64,000 bases of DNA, taken from assembly GCF_021134715.1 (NCBI RefSeq), contig NC_060024.1, positions 5,704,001 through 5,768,000 on the forward strand. The letters run 5' to 3'. The stretch's first letter is position 1. Every line of letters starts with the position of its first letter. This DNA comes from Daphnia pulex (taxonomy: Eukaryota > Arthropoda > Branchiopoda > Diplostraca > Daphniidae). Position numbers and translations under genes: made by a program. The notes under the pieces are model-generated. The model was not told the DNA's origin. It did not search any database and worked only from the letters and a program-made list of their open reading frames with translations. Shown here piece by piece: positions 42,960 through 53,779 of the stretch.

Positions 42960-43375
42960 TTCTTCGAGGTCAACCTAACGGTTTTAGGCCGGAAAAGTCA
43001 CCCTATTTGGAAAAACCCAAGCTTGACCTCCAAGCGAGGTTGACTAAAATACCACGGCGTCCCCCCACAACTGACAGATGAGAAAGGCATTAAATAGAAG
43101 AGTAAAGTGGGGACGCGAGGCAGTAGAGTTTGAGCGATTGAAGTGGAAGCTGTAGTGAATATTGGAGAGACCGAGTGACGCGTTTGACCAGACCTTTCCG
43201 TGACGCGTTGTTTAACGAGAACTTCCCCCGACGCCTTACTTGACCAGACCTTTGGTAGACGCCATTACTGTACCCCCCTGATTGTCTAAGATGAACGTAT
43301 CACAACGGTAAATAAATAATTTCTCGATTGATTTATTCTTCATTTTTACTTCATTTATTCTTCATGCTGGTGAAT
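42960..43375 (+). other. LTR-like promoter block (tentative)
   Basis: The stretch has a TAAATAGAAGAG box near 43,092 and an initiator-like CAGTAGAGTTTGAG about 25 bp later. It also has repeats of GACGC and GACCAGACCTTT and an AATAAATAA word near 43,312. A TGGTGAATC-type sequence follows at about 43,370. The layout resembles an LTR U3–R–U5 followed by a primer-binding site. No matching second copy was found, so this is tentative. Confidence 0.3.
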
Positions 43376-43546
43376 CACCCTTACCAGGTGAACCATCACA
43401 TTTCGGTTGTCATTCTCGCCATCTGTGTGATATTTCTCCTATGGAAGTATAAATCAAGAATAGGAGGACTACATGAAATCTTGACCCATTTCGCTGTTGG
43501 GGTGCAAGAACACAGACGAAGACAAAATAATATGCTGACGGAGTAG
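43328..43546 (+). CDS. Short ORF with one predicted membrane helix
   Basis: A 72-codon frame contains HHISVVILAICVIFLLWKYK, a single hydrophobic helix followed by basic residues and a polar tail (GVQEHRRRQNNM). It could be the membrane-anchor end of a retroelement-borne envelope-like gene or a chance frame. There is no supporting domain. Confidence 0.25.
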   Translation: MIYSSFLLHLFFMLVNHPYQVNHHISVVILAICVIFLLWKYKSRIGGLHEILTHFAVGVQEHRRRQNNMLTE

Positions 43547-43747
43547 TCACCCAAGAAAAAGAAAAATGGGAAACACAGCAATATACTACTCCACTTCAAC
43601 AAAACACATTTCGAAATGCCTATCGCATTTCTGCCTATTCAACAGACTATTAAACAATTAACGAAAAGCTGCTCGATAGTTCTCGACAGACTTTGTCAGT
43701 GTGCTCATAGACTTCATCGTGTGTAGTGTGCAACCAAAAATTGTGCC

Positions 43748-45000
43748 ATGGGTGACTCAAGAAAAATCAACGACGTTCGTATTAAATGTGAGCCGTTAAA
43801 TGGCGATAGTGTGCTCCACCGTGTCGCTAAAAACAATTGCTATAGAGAATTGGCGAACGTTTCGCCGGGACCCGGGTAAATTGCCGGAACAATCGAATGG
43901 AGACGCCGCTGATTGTCGCGGCGCAGAACAGCGCAATCCGCACCATCACATCTTTAACTGCTTTAGGCGCCGATGTCGACGCTCAGGATGCAAACGGTAA
44001 CACGGCGATGCATTACGCGTTTCTTAACTCTTCGGATAGGGCAATTGACTCGCTCGCACACGCGTACGCGAACTTCAATATACCAAACGCCGTTGGAAGA
44101 ACCGCTATGCATCTCCTGTCAATTAGCAATAGCCCAAATTTAGCGAGACAATTATGTCGTAATATTCTAAGAATTGATATGACTATTTTGGACCAGGATG
44201 GGAACACCCCATTCATGGCTGCCGTCAGATATGACAGCAGTCGTATGCAGTATTTCCTGCAACTCGGGTATAGACCTGAGGGAAAAGAAAAATACGGAAA
44301 TACGCCTTTACATATCGCGGTGAGATCTAAAAATCTCGCAACGATAAAGCTATTGGCCCGAAAACCGCATATAAATTTTGTGAATGACGATGGCCGCAGC
44401 CCACTGGCTGCCGCGATCGCCATTGGTAACGAAATGGCTACGGAAATATTATGGCGCCATAACGCGGATCCGCACATCGTAGACAAGGCTGGCAACACCT
44501 TGTTGCTTCTTGCGTGTGCCGGCCCGTCAATAGTAATACTTAAACATATTTTGGAGCATTGCTCAGAAGTGACGATGTGCAATGTAGCCGGCGAGACCGC
44601 GCTGAATTTGGCATCTGCGGCTAAAAATTCTAGCGTTATTTTTGAAATTTGTAAAAGGGGAGCGACTGTCACAGCACAGGATTGCCGAGGAAGGAGGCCT
44701 TTAATTATAGCAATCATGTCGGGAAATCGACAGGCCGCAGTGGTCCAATTAGAATGGCAATTTGCCGCAGGGACGGATCTGCTTTCGATAATAGATTTAG
44801 CAGGGTTAAACGCTTCGCAATACTGCGATTTATTTGCTGATCTGGAAACTAAAGAGTGTATCCGGAATTTAGAAATAGCATTTGAGAGAGCCCAACAAAT
44901 TCCCGTCCAAACTAGAACGATATATTTTAACATACCATCAGAAACAGTTGAATTGGATTACGAGAATGACGACCCCCTCGAATTCCGACGAATCAACTGA
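43748..45000 (+). pseudogene. Ankyrin-repeat ORF with a single frameshift (retroelement-associated)
   Basis: A start in good context (GCCATGG, 43748) opens a frame whose ankyrin-like text (VLHRVAKNNCYRELANV) runs to a TAA at 43877–43879. Ankyrin-type text resumes in another frame from about 43,860 (VNCRNN, then METPLIVAAQN at 43897) and stays open for 367 codons to TGA at 45000. One missing or extra base near 43,859–43,863 explains the break. At least eight repeat cores are seen: NGNTAMHYA, VGRTAMHLL, DGNTPFMAA, YGNTPLHIA, DGRSPLAAA, AGNTLLLLA, AGETALNLA and RGRRPLIIA. The long intact part indicates recent decay, a sequencing error or a frameshift site. It is followed after 0.9 kb by a retropepsin-like/zinc-knuckle ORF and an LTR, and a second ankyrin ORF lies at 62,861–63,992 in a similar setting. 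The function of the protein is unknown. Confidence 0.75.
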
Positions 45001-45912
45001 TTCGGACTCAAATATGCCAGTCCTCACCATGTAGTTGACAAATTTTTTCTCCTCCCTCTCTCTCCCTCGTTCAAGATATATATATATATATTGTTCCCTT
45101 TCCATCTCTTCTTTTAAAAAAAAATTGTTTCCCCTTCTCTCTCTCATTTTTTTTCTCTCTCTTCCTTGGAACTTATTTTTTTTACTTACCGCTGTTCATA
45201 CCTTCATTTTTCTATTGTCGTTTTTCCCTGTCCCTCTCTCCTACTCCGACGTTTTTTTTTCTCTCTCTATCCTCAACCACATATCTTATTTTTTTTTTAC
45301 AACATAGGCCTACGCCTATATCAATTTTTTTTCTCTTTCTCTCTACTTCCCTTTGATCCCAGATTATTTTTTTGGGAAAAGTTAATTGGAATGTGGGAAA
45401 TACGCTCGTGAAATTGCCGCCTCGATAAAGTGGTAAAAGCGATCCAGTGCACACTGGGCGACGGATAATGTAAAAAAACCGTTGAATGACAGAGTGCAAC
45501 ACGGAAAAGAAAAAAGATAAGGAAATGCTACTGACAGGAAACAATGGGGAATTGACCTGCCCCAGCATAAAAAAAAAAGAAAAAGAAATCCGTTGGATAG
45601 AGCACACACCCGCACTTTTATTAATCGGCGAATCGATGTTCGTCCTGGACGAACTAAAGAGGTATACAAAGGGAAGTAACAAAAATGCTTACAGTAAACA
45701 AGCTCTCTCTCTATTTCCCGCCTAAAAAAAAAATGTTAGAGGCGAATCGGTGTTTGTCGAAACAGCTAAAAGCAATAAAAATAGCAAAGTAAACACGGCA
45801 TGACAATGATGATGCCCTCTTTTATATTTTTCACACGTTACTTACAGTGACTACAGTGTTCACCTCCTCTCCTTGAAGGCATCACGATCTAAACTAATTC
45901 CTAATTCCAGAA
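45001..45912. other. Pyrimidine-rich spacer inside the plus-strand element
   Basis: From about 45,040 to 45,360 the plus strand is almost entirely C/T with an (AT)7 run near 45,077. The rest is mixed. A splice-acceptor-like CTAATTCCAG sits just before the next ATG (45913), so a spliced message is possible. No gene seen. Confidence 0.4.
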
Positions 45913-46740
45913 ATGGATCCCAAAACAGCCGTGATTGTATTCGTCGAAAACACCAAAGCCACGGTACGTGCACAGGTGGTCACTAACCTGGCGTTGACCT
46001 TCATCAACGCCTCAACAGCGACACTATTAAAATTTGTAGTACGCCCAGTGGCGGGACCGGACACTTCGTTTACCGATCCCATAACAAATCGGGTATTTCA
46101 AATCATTGGAGAAACTAGCCTGCTCCTCACCATAGGGGGAACAACTGTAAGCGCCACTGTATACGTCGTTAATGACGCAGAGATAGGTGCGTCCATGGTC
46201 CTGGGGATGGATACCATAATTGTACTGCACGGTACACTTTTCTTGGGGGGCGACGAACAGATGAATCCACTCTTTGACACTCCAAACGGAAAAAGGTTAC
46301 CGCCCCCAAGACCGGTGTTAGCAACCGGCCTGCCCATTTCACTCGTCTCCCAACGCCTGGGCATCCGAGAATGAAGTGGCGATATCACAGGTAGAGACCC
46401 AGTATTATCGGGACCACATTACCAACACAACATTCCCGGTATATGGAATGGTGACCATACCGTCCGGAAACAACGCATGCCAAGCATTCGTCACCAACAT
46501 TAAAACCAGCATGATGCTGGGGGTAAATTATTTGAAGACAGTGGACTTCAAATTAACATTCGATGAGTGGACCATATCATGGCCACAAACTATGGTAGTT
46601 CACCTATACCGTCCGCCTGCACGATCAATAGCCGGCCCGACATGTCCAAAGTGCGGCCTGAACGGACATGTGCAATCCCAATGCACGGGGGTCCGTGAAT
46701 TTAAAAAAAAAAGAAGGGGAGGGAAGACATCGTCGCCATC
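45913..46740 (+). pseudogene. Retropepsin-like plus CCHC zinc-knuckle ORF, copy A (one frame change)
   Basis: Two abutting frames, 45913–46374 and from 46376 onward, read as one protein with a single-base shift near 46,345–46,355. The aligned copy B is in one frame across this point. The first half resembles a retropepsin: IGETSLLLTIGGTTV, then VVNDAEIGASMVLGMDTI, the usual LG.D. end. The position where DTG should stand reads VVTNLALTFIN, so the catalytic Asp is absent. A second LGVNYLKTVDFKLTF follows, like another retropepsin C-terminus. It is followed by CPKCGLNGHVQSQC, a CX2CX4HX4C zinc knuckle, and a basic tail. Homology to copy B ends soon after 46,740. Protease-like before knuckle is the reverse of ordinary Gag-Pol order. 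Confidence 0.65.
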
Positions 46741-47150
46741 AGGCACCACCTCTTTTATAGTTGCCATCCCTAGATTTCACTCTTTCTTTTACTTTCTTAA
46801 TTCCCCCAAGTTCGTTTCTTCTATGCTCCCCCTACACCATCTTCAGGTGGTTTCAATTTTCCCCGAAACTGTATAATGCGCCACGTTTGTCAATTTACTT
46901 GCTATTCCCAAACAGCCCTACCCGATATTCCCCATACATTTCTTCTCATCATTTTCCCTTTACTCGTTTTCCTATTTTTTTTCCCTCTTCTTCCTCGTCC
47001 CCTTTCTCTTCAAACGTTTTCCGATGTTTTGTTTTCTCCTTTGTGTTGCTTCTTCAAATGTTTAGACGGCTTTTAGTATGGCTTAGTATTACATTTAATA
47101 TTCCTATAAATTAAGCCGACTCCGGGAGTCGCCTTCAAAGAAGGCGGCTA
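46741..47150 (+). other. 3' untranslated part of copy A and pre-LTR hairpins
   Basis: The segment is clearly similar to 48,850–49,244 downstream of copy B: GTTGCCATCC, TTTTCCCCGAAA, ATAATGCGCCACGTTTGTCA and CGATATTCCCCATACA occur in both. It ends with two short hairpins, CCGACTCCGGGAGTCG and GCCTTCAAAGAAGGC, immediately before the LTR. Confidence 0.7.
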
Positions 47151-47638
47151 TGTAATGCCCCGTGGAGCCAACTAGTCCCGCGATCCAACTTGCCCCTCAG
47201 AGGCAACCCACCCCGCAGAGCCGACTTGCCCCGCGGTGTCTACTAGCCCCGCCCCTCTAGCGATGGCCACCACCCCCGCCTACGTCACAGCCGGGACGTC
47301 AACACTGGCAGCACACGTCATACCCCGTGACTCACACCGGAATGCCATCCACCGGAAACGCCGACGCTGCACGCTGACTCGGCGGTCAGATCGAAATACC
47401 GGCCCAGCTCAACCGGCCCGCTGGTCCAGCTCAACCAAGACGCTGGTCCAGCTCAACCACGAAGACGATCTAGCGGGATCACTTTTGCCCTCAATCAACT
47501 CCCTATATAATCTGTATTTGTCACTATGTATCTCTCTCTCTGTACCCCCGTCCTATCGACCAGACCTCTAATACATCGGCTCTTCATCTTTACACTTGTT
47601 TACAAATTATTCTCTGTAACCGCCAACAGGGCGTTACA
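47151..47638 (+). mobile_element. Complete LTR (488 bp)
   Basis: It begins TGTAATGCCC and ends GGGCGTTACA, so the ends are inverted with one mismatch and have the TG…CA form of retroviral-type LTRs. A TATATAA box lies at 47504–47510. The start is preceded by the same pre-LTR hairpins as the second fragment at 49,245. The LTR sits between two related internal regions (copies A and B), serving as a 3' LTR for one and a 5' LTR for the other. The family is not recognised. Confidence 0.75.
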
Positions 47639-47934
47639 CCTTCGTGAACGAGTGGCAAGGCCAGTGCTTCTGGTCCGTTCTTGTGTCGCGGGCTTCTGCG
47701 GAAGTTAACCCAGAAACCTTTTGGTGCAGACCTTGAGGGGATTGGACTCTGGTCACTCCACTCACGCTCTGAGTGGGGATGTGAGTGAACCGGCAATATT
47801 TTAGTTTAAGTTCTGAGTTCAGTTCAGTTTGCCTGTCCTTCCCAGTATCGAAGAGGATCGCTAATTTGTAAAAATAAGCTTGTTTTTATTTTCTTAGTTT
47901 TGGAACGATAGTCCATTAAAGTGTTAGGCGTATT

Positions 47935-48131
47935 TGAAAAAATTAAAATTGAAAGCTAATAAAAAAGCTTTCTTTGCCATCGCTTTGTCGTCAGAGCCGC
48001 TTTTTTGAAAAAAAATCAAAGTTTATAACAAAACTTTCTTTGCCTCTGACTTGTCGTCAGATGGCGTTTGTTGAAAGAAAAAATAAAAATTGAAAGTTTT
48101 TTAAAAATCTTTCTTCGCCTCCGACTTGTCC
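47935..48131 (+). repeat. Three diverged ~65-bp tandem units
   Basis: Each unit has an A-rich part (AAATTGAAAG or similar), then CTTTCTT(T/C)GCC and TTGTCG/TTGTCC. The units start near 47,935, 48,003 and 48,072. They lie just before the copy B coding remnant. Confidence 0.7.
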
Positions 48132-48844
48132 GCCAATCCGTGGCGGAAGCGTTGAAATGTGCATTGAGCCCGGTATCTGGCCCGGATATATAATTTATCG
48201 ACCCAACAACGGCCCGCGTATTTCCGATTTTGTGGGAAACGAGCCTTACTCTACATACTAAAGACCAGACGACAACGACCGTGGCATACGTCGTACGGGA
48301 TGAGGAGATAGGAGCATCCATCATCATTAGGATGGATTCGATCATCGCACTTCAAGGTACCATTATAATAGACGGGGATGAACACACGAATCCCCTCTTC
48401 CCAGTGCCAGGCGACGAAAAAGAACTCTACCCAAAACCGGTGTGGGCCACCGGTCTCGATGTCTCCCTTGCGTCACCGGCATACGCATCAAAATCGGAAA
48501 AGGCAGTCGTACCGCACGACGGCCCGGACCGGTACTACGACTGCGTGACCAGGTCTAATTTTTTCATCACTGGAAAGATTCACATGCCTCTTCCCACCAA
48601 TTTTTGTGTATTGATTTCAAAAATCACTACCCCTATAATTTTAGGCCTAGACTATATGCGGAGCGTCGACTTCCAACTAAAATTTCCGGAAATGTGCATC
48701 TCTTGGCCACGAACACTAGTAGTCCACTCGTACCACCCGCCCGCACGATCAATAGCCGGCCCGACATGCCCAAAGTGCGGTCTAAACGGCCATGTGAAAC
48801 CCAATGCACGGAGGCCCGTGAGTAACTACAAAAGGGGAGGGTAG
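48132..48844 (+). pseudogene. Retropepsin-like plus zinc-knuckle ORF, copy B (decayed)
   Basis: It is homologous to the copy A ORF, for example VVRDEEIGAS against VVNDAEIGAS, ILGLDYMRSVDFQLKF, and PPARSIAGPTCPKCGLNGHV in both. The 5' quarter of copy A has no counterpart. An in-frame TAA at 48191–48193 interrupts the reading frame. A one-base deletion near 48,795 destroys the last Cys of the zinc knuckle. The frame is otherwise open from 48,230 to 48,844. It lies between the complete LTR (47151–47638) and an LTR fragment (49,245). Confidence 0.7.
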
Positions 48845-49244
48845 TGGGCAATACACTATTAGTTGCCATCCGTAGATGCAGTCAGTACTTTCTTAATTCC
48901 TCCATGTCCGTTTCTTTTTATGTCTCTTCTACCCCATCTCCGAGTTGTTTTTATTTTCCCCGAAATAGTTATAATGCGCCACGTTTGTCACTTTCCTTTT
49001 CTATCTCCCAACATTTTTAGCCGATATTCCCCATACACTTCTTCCATTTCTCTTCCTCTACAAACGTTTCCCTATTTTTTTCTCTCCCCTCTCTGCACAA
49101 CTACAGCATTCTCCTGTTTCGCAACGTATTTTTTTTTCTCTTTCTTCTCTTCTTGGTGTTGCTTAAGGATTAGATTGTTTTGTTTTTCTTTGGTTTCTGC
49201 TACGTTAAGCCGACTCCGGGAGTCGCCTTCAAAGAACGCGGCTA

Positions 49245-49301
49245 TGTAATGCCCCGCGGAGCTAACTAGCCCCGCGAGCCAACTTGCCCCTCAGAGGCAA
49301 C
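49245..49301 (+). mobile_element. LTR 5' fragment, second copy
   Basis: About 57 bp starting TGTAATGCCCCGCGGAG match the first bases of the complete LTR at 47,151 and stop at CAGAGGCAAC. The pre-LTR hairpin region (49,206–49,244) is also shared. Beyond, the sequence changes to CCGACCGTGACA at 49,333, followed by GTTGGTGGAGATGCAGGG. That looks like the end of a different LTR with a primer-binding site, suggesting a junction between two elements. Confidence 0.65.
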
Positions 49302-50030
49302 TCGTCGTCATTCGTCACAAACCGACCGTGACAGTTGGTGGAGATGCAGGGTAATTGAACGTTCTCTTTTGTGTTCTAGCCTATCGAAAAAAAATTCGCA
49401 ATAAATCTTAAATCCAAGACGACAAGACAAGATATAGACGACGCTATATGATATTGAATTATACACAGCCATTTGGCGTGACAGACATTGTAGACCACAC
49501 GATCACACAATCATCAGCTGAAAAAACGTAGAGTTTCCGCAAACTCCAACAGATTACCCGCCGCTACCCGGAAAGCTTTTTAAGAGTGAAAAGCAAAAAA
49601 GTTTTCTGTTTATTAATTCATGTCTATTTCTACGATTCCTTTAATGTTCCGTGAGACGCGCGAAAAAATCGTGTTGAATAAAAATACTTATTTTTTCCCT
49701 CCCAAGCTATTCTATTTGAATGATAATGAAGAAGATTGCTAATAGCAATCATCGCAGATTTCGAATGAAACATTATCTGCCAACCAGTCAAACGTTTGAC
49801 AGAACAATCTCAGCACAAAACAAAATTTAATTAGTCCGTCAAATTTAAGACGAACTGATTAAATCTTGTATTGAAATTGTTTTGTAAAAACGTTGCAGCA
49901 AGATTAATTGTTGATAGCCTAAAGTCGAATAATTAAACAAAGAATTTCTCGGTGCAAATTGTATGTGGAACTGTTTGCGTTGCAGTGTGCACCAAGCGAC
50001 TAAAGGCAAAATAACCAAGAGAGCACCTTT

Positions 50031-50305
50031 TATAGGGCTCTTTCGGATCTGTATTCTTTTGCCGTTTTATCTGGCAACGCCAGCATGGCAGTGCACCTTG
50101 GTAGCGCGAGAACGGGGAGAAGGGGGAGAATGGGACGAATGGGAGGGAGGAGGGCGTACGAAAAAAGAGGGAACCCACGTTTACTCTTCTCCCCCATTCG
50201 TCCCATTCTCCCTCTCCTCCCCGTTCTCGCGCTACCAAGGTGCACTGCCATGCTGGCGTTGCCAGATAAAACGGTAAAAGAAAACAGATCCGAAAGAGCC
50301 CTATA
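50031..50305. mobile_element. Fold-back element / MITE with ~110-bp inverted arms
   Basis: The left arm (50031–~50145) starts TATAGGGCTCTTTCGGATC. The right arm (~50195–50305) is its near-complete reverse complement and ends AAGAGCCCTATA. The arms include GCCAGCATGGCAGTGCACC and GCGCGAGAACGGGGAG. The ~50-bp centre is GGA/TACG-rich. Open frames on both strands here are mirror images produced by the inverted repeat. A TA-containing target duplication is likely but its exact length is unclear. Confidence 0.9.
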
Positions 50306-50599
50306 TAATAGCCCAACAGTTGGTATATGCTGACTAATATGGTGTGTCTATTTTGTATCTACAAAAAAGAAAACGATTTTGTTCCAGGAAATCATTGGTT
50401 CTCCTTTGGGAAAAATAGTTTTCTTAGAAAAAAGTCACCTTTATCCGTGCCATATTTTGTAGCAGCTTTGTAGCTATTATTACTGTATTGCATTCAATAT
50501 CCATCACAAGGTCGACTTCTGAGTAGGCCTTCCCTAATAGGCTTTCTCAGGAAAATCTCGAATTTTTTTAGCCTCTACTTTTTTGTATAAGCTGGTATA

Positions 50600-51019
50600 T
50601 TAATACTCTTTCTTACTAAACCTTGGGATTCTCCGGCCTACATAGTTTGGTTTCGCACTTTGAATCCAGTAGACATAGTCATGCAGGATATTGTGCTCTA
50701 TCGTCTCTCTCAATTGAAGAAATATTAATTCAAGCGTGTGTTTTGGCTGTTTTTTTTTCCGGCCATCAGCCAGCGATTTTTTTTCGTGCATTGTGATGTT
50801 AATTTGTTGCCAAATAGTTGAGGTAAGCGACTCCTTTGTTATCTGATCGTCAGCAACATTCCATATCAAAATATTGGCAGTCAAAATTAATAGATTAATT
50901 ATAAAAATTAATATGTAGCCTATTGCTGGGTGAATTGATTTGGTTATAATATTAACAATAGGCCTATTCGCCATATATTGCCACTGCATGCTTTGGCCCC
51001 TCGAAGAATAATAACGCAT
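50600..51019 (-). CDS. Unassigned 139-codon ORF with one hydrophobic helix
   Basis: The frame contains one long hydrophobic stretch (IGYILIFIINLLILTANILI) followed by a polar region with a possible N-glycosylation site (NIT) and a basic tail. No family is recognised, no adjoining exons were found, and AT-rich DNA readily gives such frames. Confidence 0.2.
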   Translation of the reverse strand: MRYYSSRGQSMQWQYMANRPIVNIITKSIHPAIGYILIFIINLLILTANILIWNVADDQITKESLTSTIWQQINITMHEKKSLADGRKKKQPKHTLELIFLQLRETIEHNILHDYVYWIQSAKPNYVGRRIPRFSKKEY

Positions 51020-51865
51020 GTATACTTTTAATCACACATTTCATACACAATTTATTAGCTTCCTACATTGACGCTTGCATAATAATTGTGCTTATTTTTA
51101 GCTTTGGGTCTATTATTTTTAAGACTGCAAAAGCATCAGCACATTTAATTAGCGCCATTAAATAAAATTATCCCATTACTTCACGCACCGAGGATCGGCA
51201 TCTGGGCAAATTAAGGTCGTAGCGACAGATTCACCGAGTTTCTTATAACCGAAAAAGAAGATACATAAATAATTAAATTCATTTACATTTTATTTTTTTT
51301 TTTGTAGAAAAATAACATAAAAATTTGGCAGCTATCTTAAACAAAACGAGGATTGTAAATTGTTTCTAACCCCGTGTTATTTATGCTGACCGCGGCGCAG
51401 AATGGCTCTGCCCTCTCGTCACGGAAGATAAATAGAAAAGTTCCGTTATTTATTAATTCAAAACGATAACCCATTAAATTGGCAGCATATGATGGGTATT
51501 AGGCCTATAATAATCGGCAGGCTTCGATCTGTATAGGCTATTGCCCTTGTTAACAATTTTTATTACAATACGAATTAAATGCACGTACGCGAATAATTTA
51601 ATGCGTCATTTCAATAAAAATCCTGATTATCGATGGTGGGAAACTGGGAATCGTATTCAACGTTATAACTATTAAATCGCTTTTTTGTTGATTTGATCAA
51701 CGCCACCGGTGCACCCCGCGCGTTACAGGTTGTCCGATTCACAGGGTTCTCCACTAATGATGACGTAATAGGCCCTAATGACCCATGAAGCAATCATGGC
51801 ATTAAATAAAATAGCAAGCAATCAAATGAATCATTCCATTATTATACTTGCGCGGAAGTGACAAA

Positions 51866-51898
51866 TTGGCTGTAGCCTAGGCTATAGGCTACAGCCAA
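51866..51898. repeat. 33-bp near-perfect palindrome
   Basis: TTGGCTGTAGCCTA and its reverse complement flank a few bases. It contains CCTAGG/TAGGCTA words common in this half of the window. Confidence 0.9.
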
Positions 51899-53377
51899 TA
51901 GGCCAACACAACAAACACAAACAAAATTTCTTTAAATAATATACAATTATTTTGTTTAGATTTAAGTCGTTGACCCTTGCATAGATTAGCGCTAAGTATA
52001 TAATCACAGTTCATGCTTCCTTTGTATGTCATCAGAGTCGGAATAATACTGCATATATATTATATTAGATGAGTCCAGTAGCCTATAACTTATTAATTAG
52101 GCCTACCTGCTATAAGCTGGAGTCCGAAGTTGGATCACCATCCGGCTGATTGGAACAACTTTCATTAGCGAGGTCCGTCAATATTCCTGTGTTTCGTCTC
52201 GTTTGTTGAGTAGCAGTATAGGCTCGATCATACCATGCTCCCGCCATCTCTTAGCGGAAGCGTAATTCTTACATCGCAGCATTCGCCCCAGCAGGTTCCA
52301 CTGAATAATTCTTGAACGGTAGCGATGATGTATCGCTGTTGCCTCAAATTCAAATATTGTATTTACAACGTTCAATTATTTTATGCCAACAGCAGAAAGT
52401 ATTTTGCGTTATACATGATTTGTTATTTATTATATTAATTTTTTATCTTGCAAGCAATACAAGATCTTTGTCCGAATTTTCTTTCCGTGGGGGAACTGGA
52501 GGGGCCAATCTTGTGTTGAAAATTTCTATATTCCTTTCGAAGCCAATAAGACCGAGAAATTTGTTACTGTACGTCCTTCTTTTATTAGCCTAATAACTAA
52601 TATAATTGCAAGATATGTAGCCTATATAGTCCCGTCGTTCAATCCAATCCACCAAAATTAAATAGCCTAATATGAGCATTTCTATTAATAACTTAAGCTC
52701 ACGGTTGTGGTCCTTTATTACATGTAAAAGCAGTTTTGGCCTCAAAACCAAATACAAAAACAGCAAAAGGGAAACGGCAAAAGAATATACTACAATTATT
52801 GTATATACATGACCGAATAATGTGCTGGGTTGTCTGCTGAAAGGCTCGGAGATATAGCCTAATATATAATATGGCCCCGCTTTTGAGGATGATAGGCCTA
52901 TTCGCAATTTTGCATCCTCCAACACGAAGACTTCTTTTGTTTTGAGCTTAACTAATTTTTTTATAGGTTTAATTGAGGTGAATTTTTCGCTGATTATTTA
53001 TTCTGAAAACCAAATGAAAATTTAGATTTTGGTTTTTTAGTGTCGTTGTAGCCGTTCCGTTGTTAGGCCTATTGCGGAAGGCGAATATGCGCCACCTGCT
53101 GCTTACGAGAAGAAGTACGACGGTTAGCCTACTTCCAGTACGCCAATGTCCCCAGCCAATAATACGAATACGAATTCGGATACAATCGGGATTTCCACGC
53201 GTGGAAATGCTCAACACATACCGCGACTAATAGTTCGAGCAGTCCAAGGATAGCCGTTTCCGCATCAAGGTCATATGTCATCTATTATTCAATTCCATTT
53301 CCCGCATCAAGTAATAAATATCCGTAGCCTATTTGAGTAAATCAGGTCAAGTGGAATGACGCCTATATACTTTCGAT

Positions 53378-53533
53378 ATGGTGAGCACTATATATACTGG
53401 GAATACAACCATCCATGCTGATGCTGGATATAAAGCTCCTTCATTCGATGCCCCAGCTTACTCCGCACCGGGTTATTCTGAGTCCTACATCTCATCTTTC
53501 GAGCCAGCAGCTCCATCAGCAGCTGCTGGTTAA
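53378..53533 (+). CDS. Small Ala/Pro/Tyr/Ser-rich ORF (possible cuticle- or shell-type exon)
   Basis: A 51-codon frame from ATG to TAA encodes a sequence with APSFDAPAYSAPGYSESY and a Ser/Ala/Pro-rich end. APxY repeats are common in arthropod cuticular and secreted structural proteins. It is not a full gene of that kind, has no clear signal peptide, and might be a terminal exon (ATGGTGAGC at its start could be a donor instead). Function not assigned. Confidence 0.3.
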   Translation: MVSTIYTGNTTIHADAGYKAPSFDAPAYSAPGYSESYISSFEPAAPSAAAG

Positions 53534-53779
53534 CAATAGGTATAATTTAATAGATGAAGTTTATTGAACTGAGCTCGCTTCCAGCCTGACAGATTTTCTA
53601 AACAGTGACAATCTTTTGCAATTATAACCTAAACGGTGGGCACTTGCCACTTAGTGTAGGCCTATATGCTTTACAGTCGAATTTCACATCACGATAACGT
53701 TATTATTTTCCAAATGTGAAATTGCCATTTCTATCAGAAAAATCAGAAGAGAAAGTAGATATCTATCCGACAGCTAAGA

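Noticed and set aside
44013..44933. 306-codon open frame on the minus strand opposite the ankyrin ORF
   Set aside because: It is the antisense shadow of the ankyrin frame; its translation has no repeat or domain, while the plus frame shows clear ankyrin cores.
45212..45682. 156-codon minus frame rich in Phe, Ser and Arg
   Set aside because: Produced by the C/T-rich tract; low complexity and no domain.
49933..50333. Several overlapping ORFs of 73–127 codons on both strands with similar translations
   Set aside because: They share peptides because the DNA is a long inverted repeat. They are mirror products of the fold-back element, not genes.
52590..52925. 111-codon minus frame with several hydrophobic stretches, considered as a chemoreceptor fragment
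   Set aside because: AT-rich DNA gives hydrophobic translations by chance; no receptor motif, start context or adjoining exon was found.
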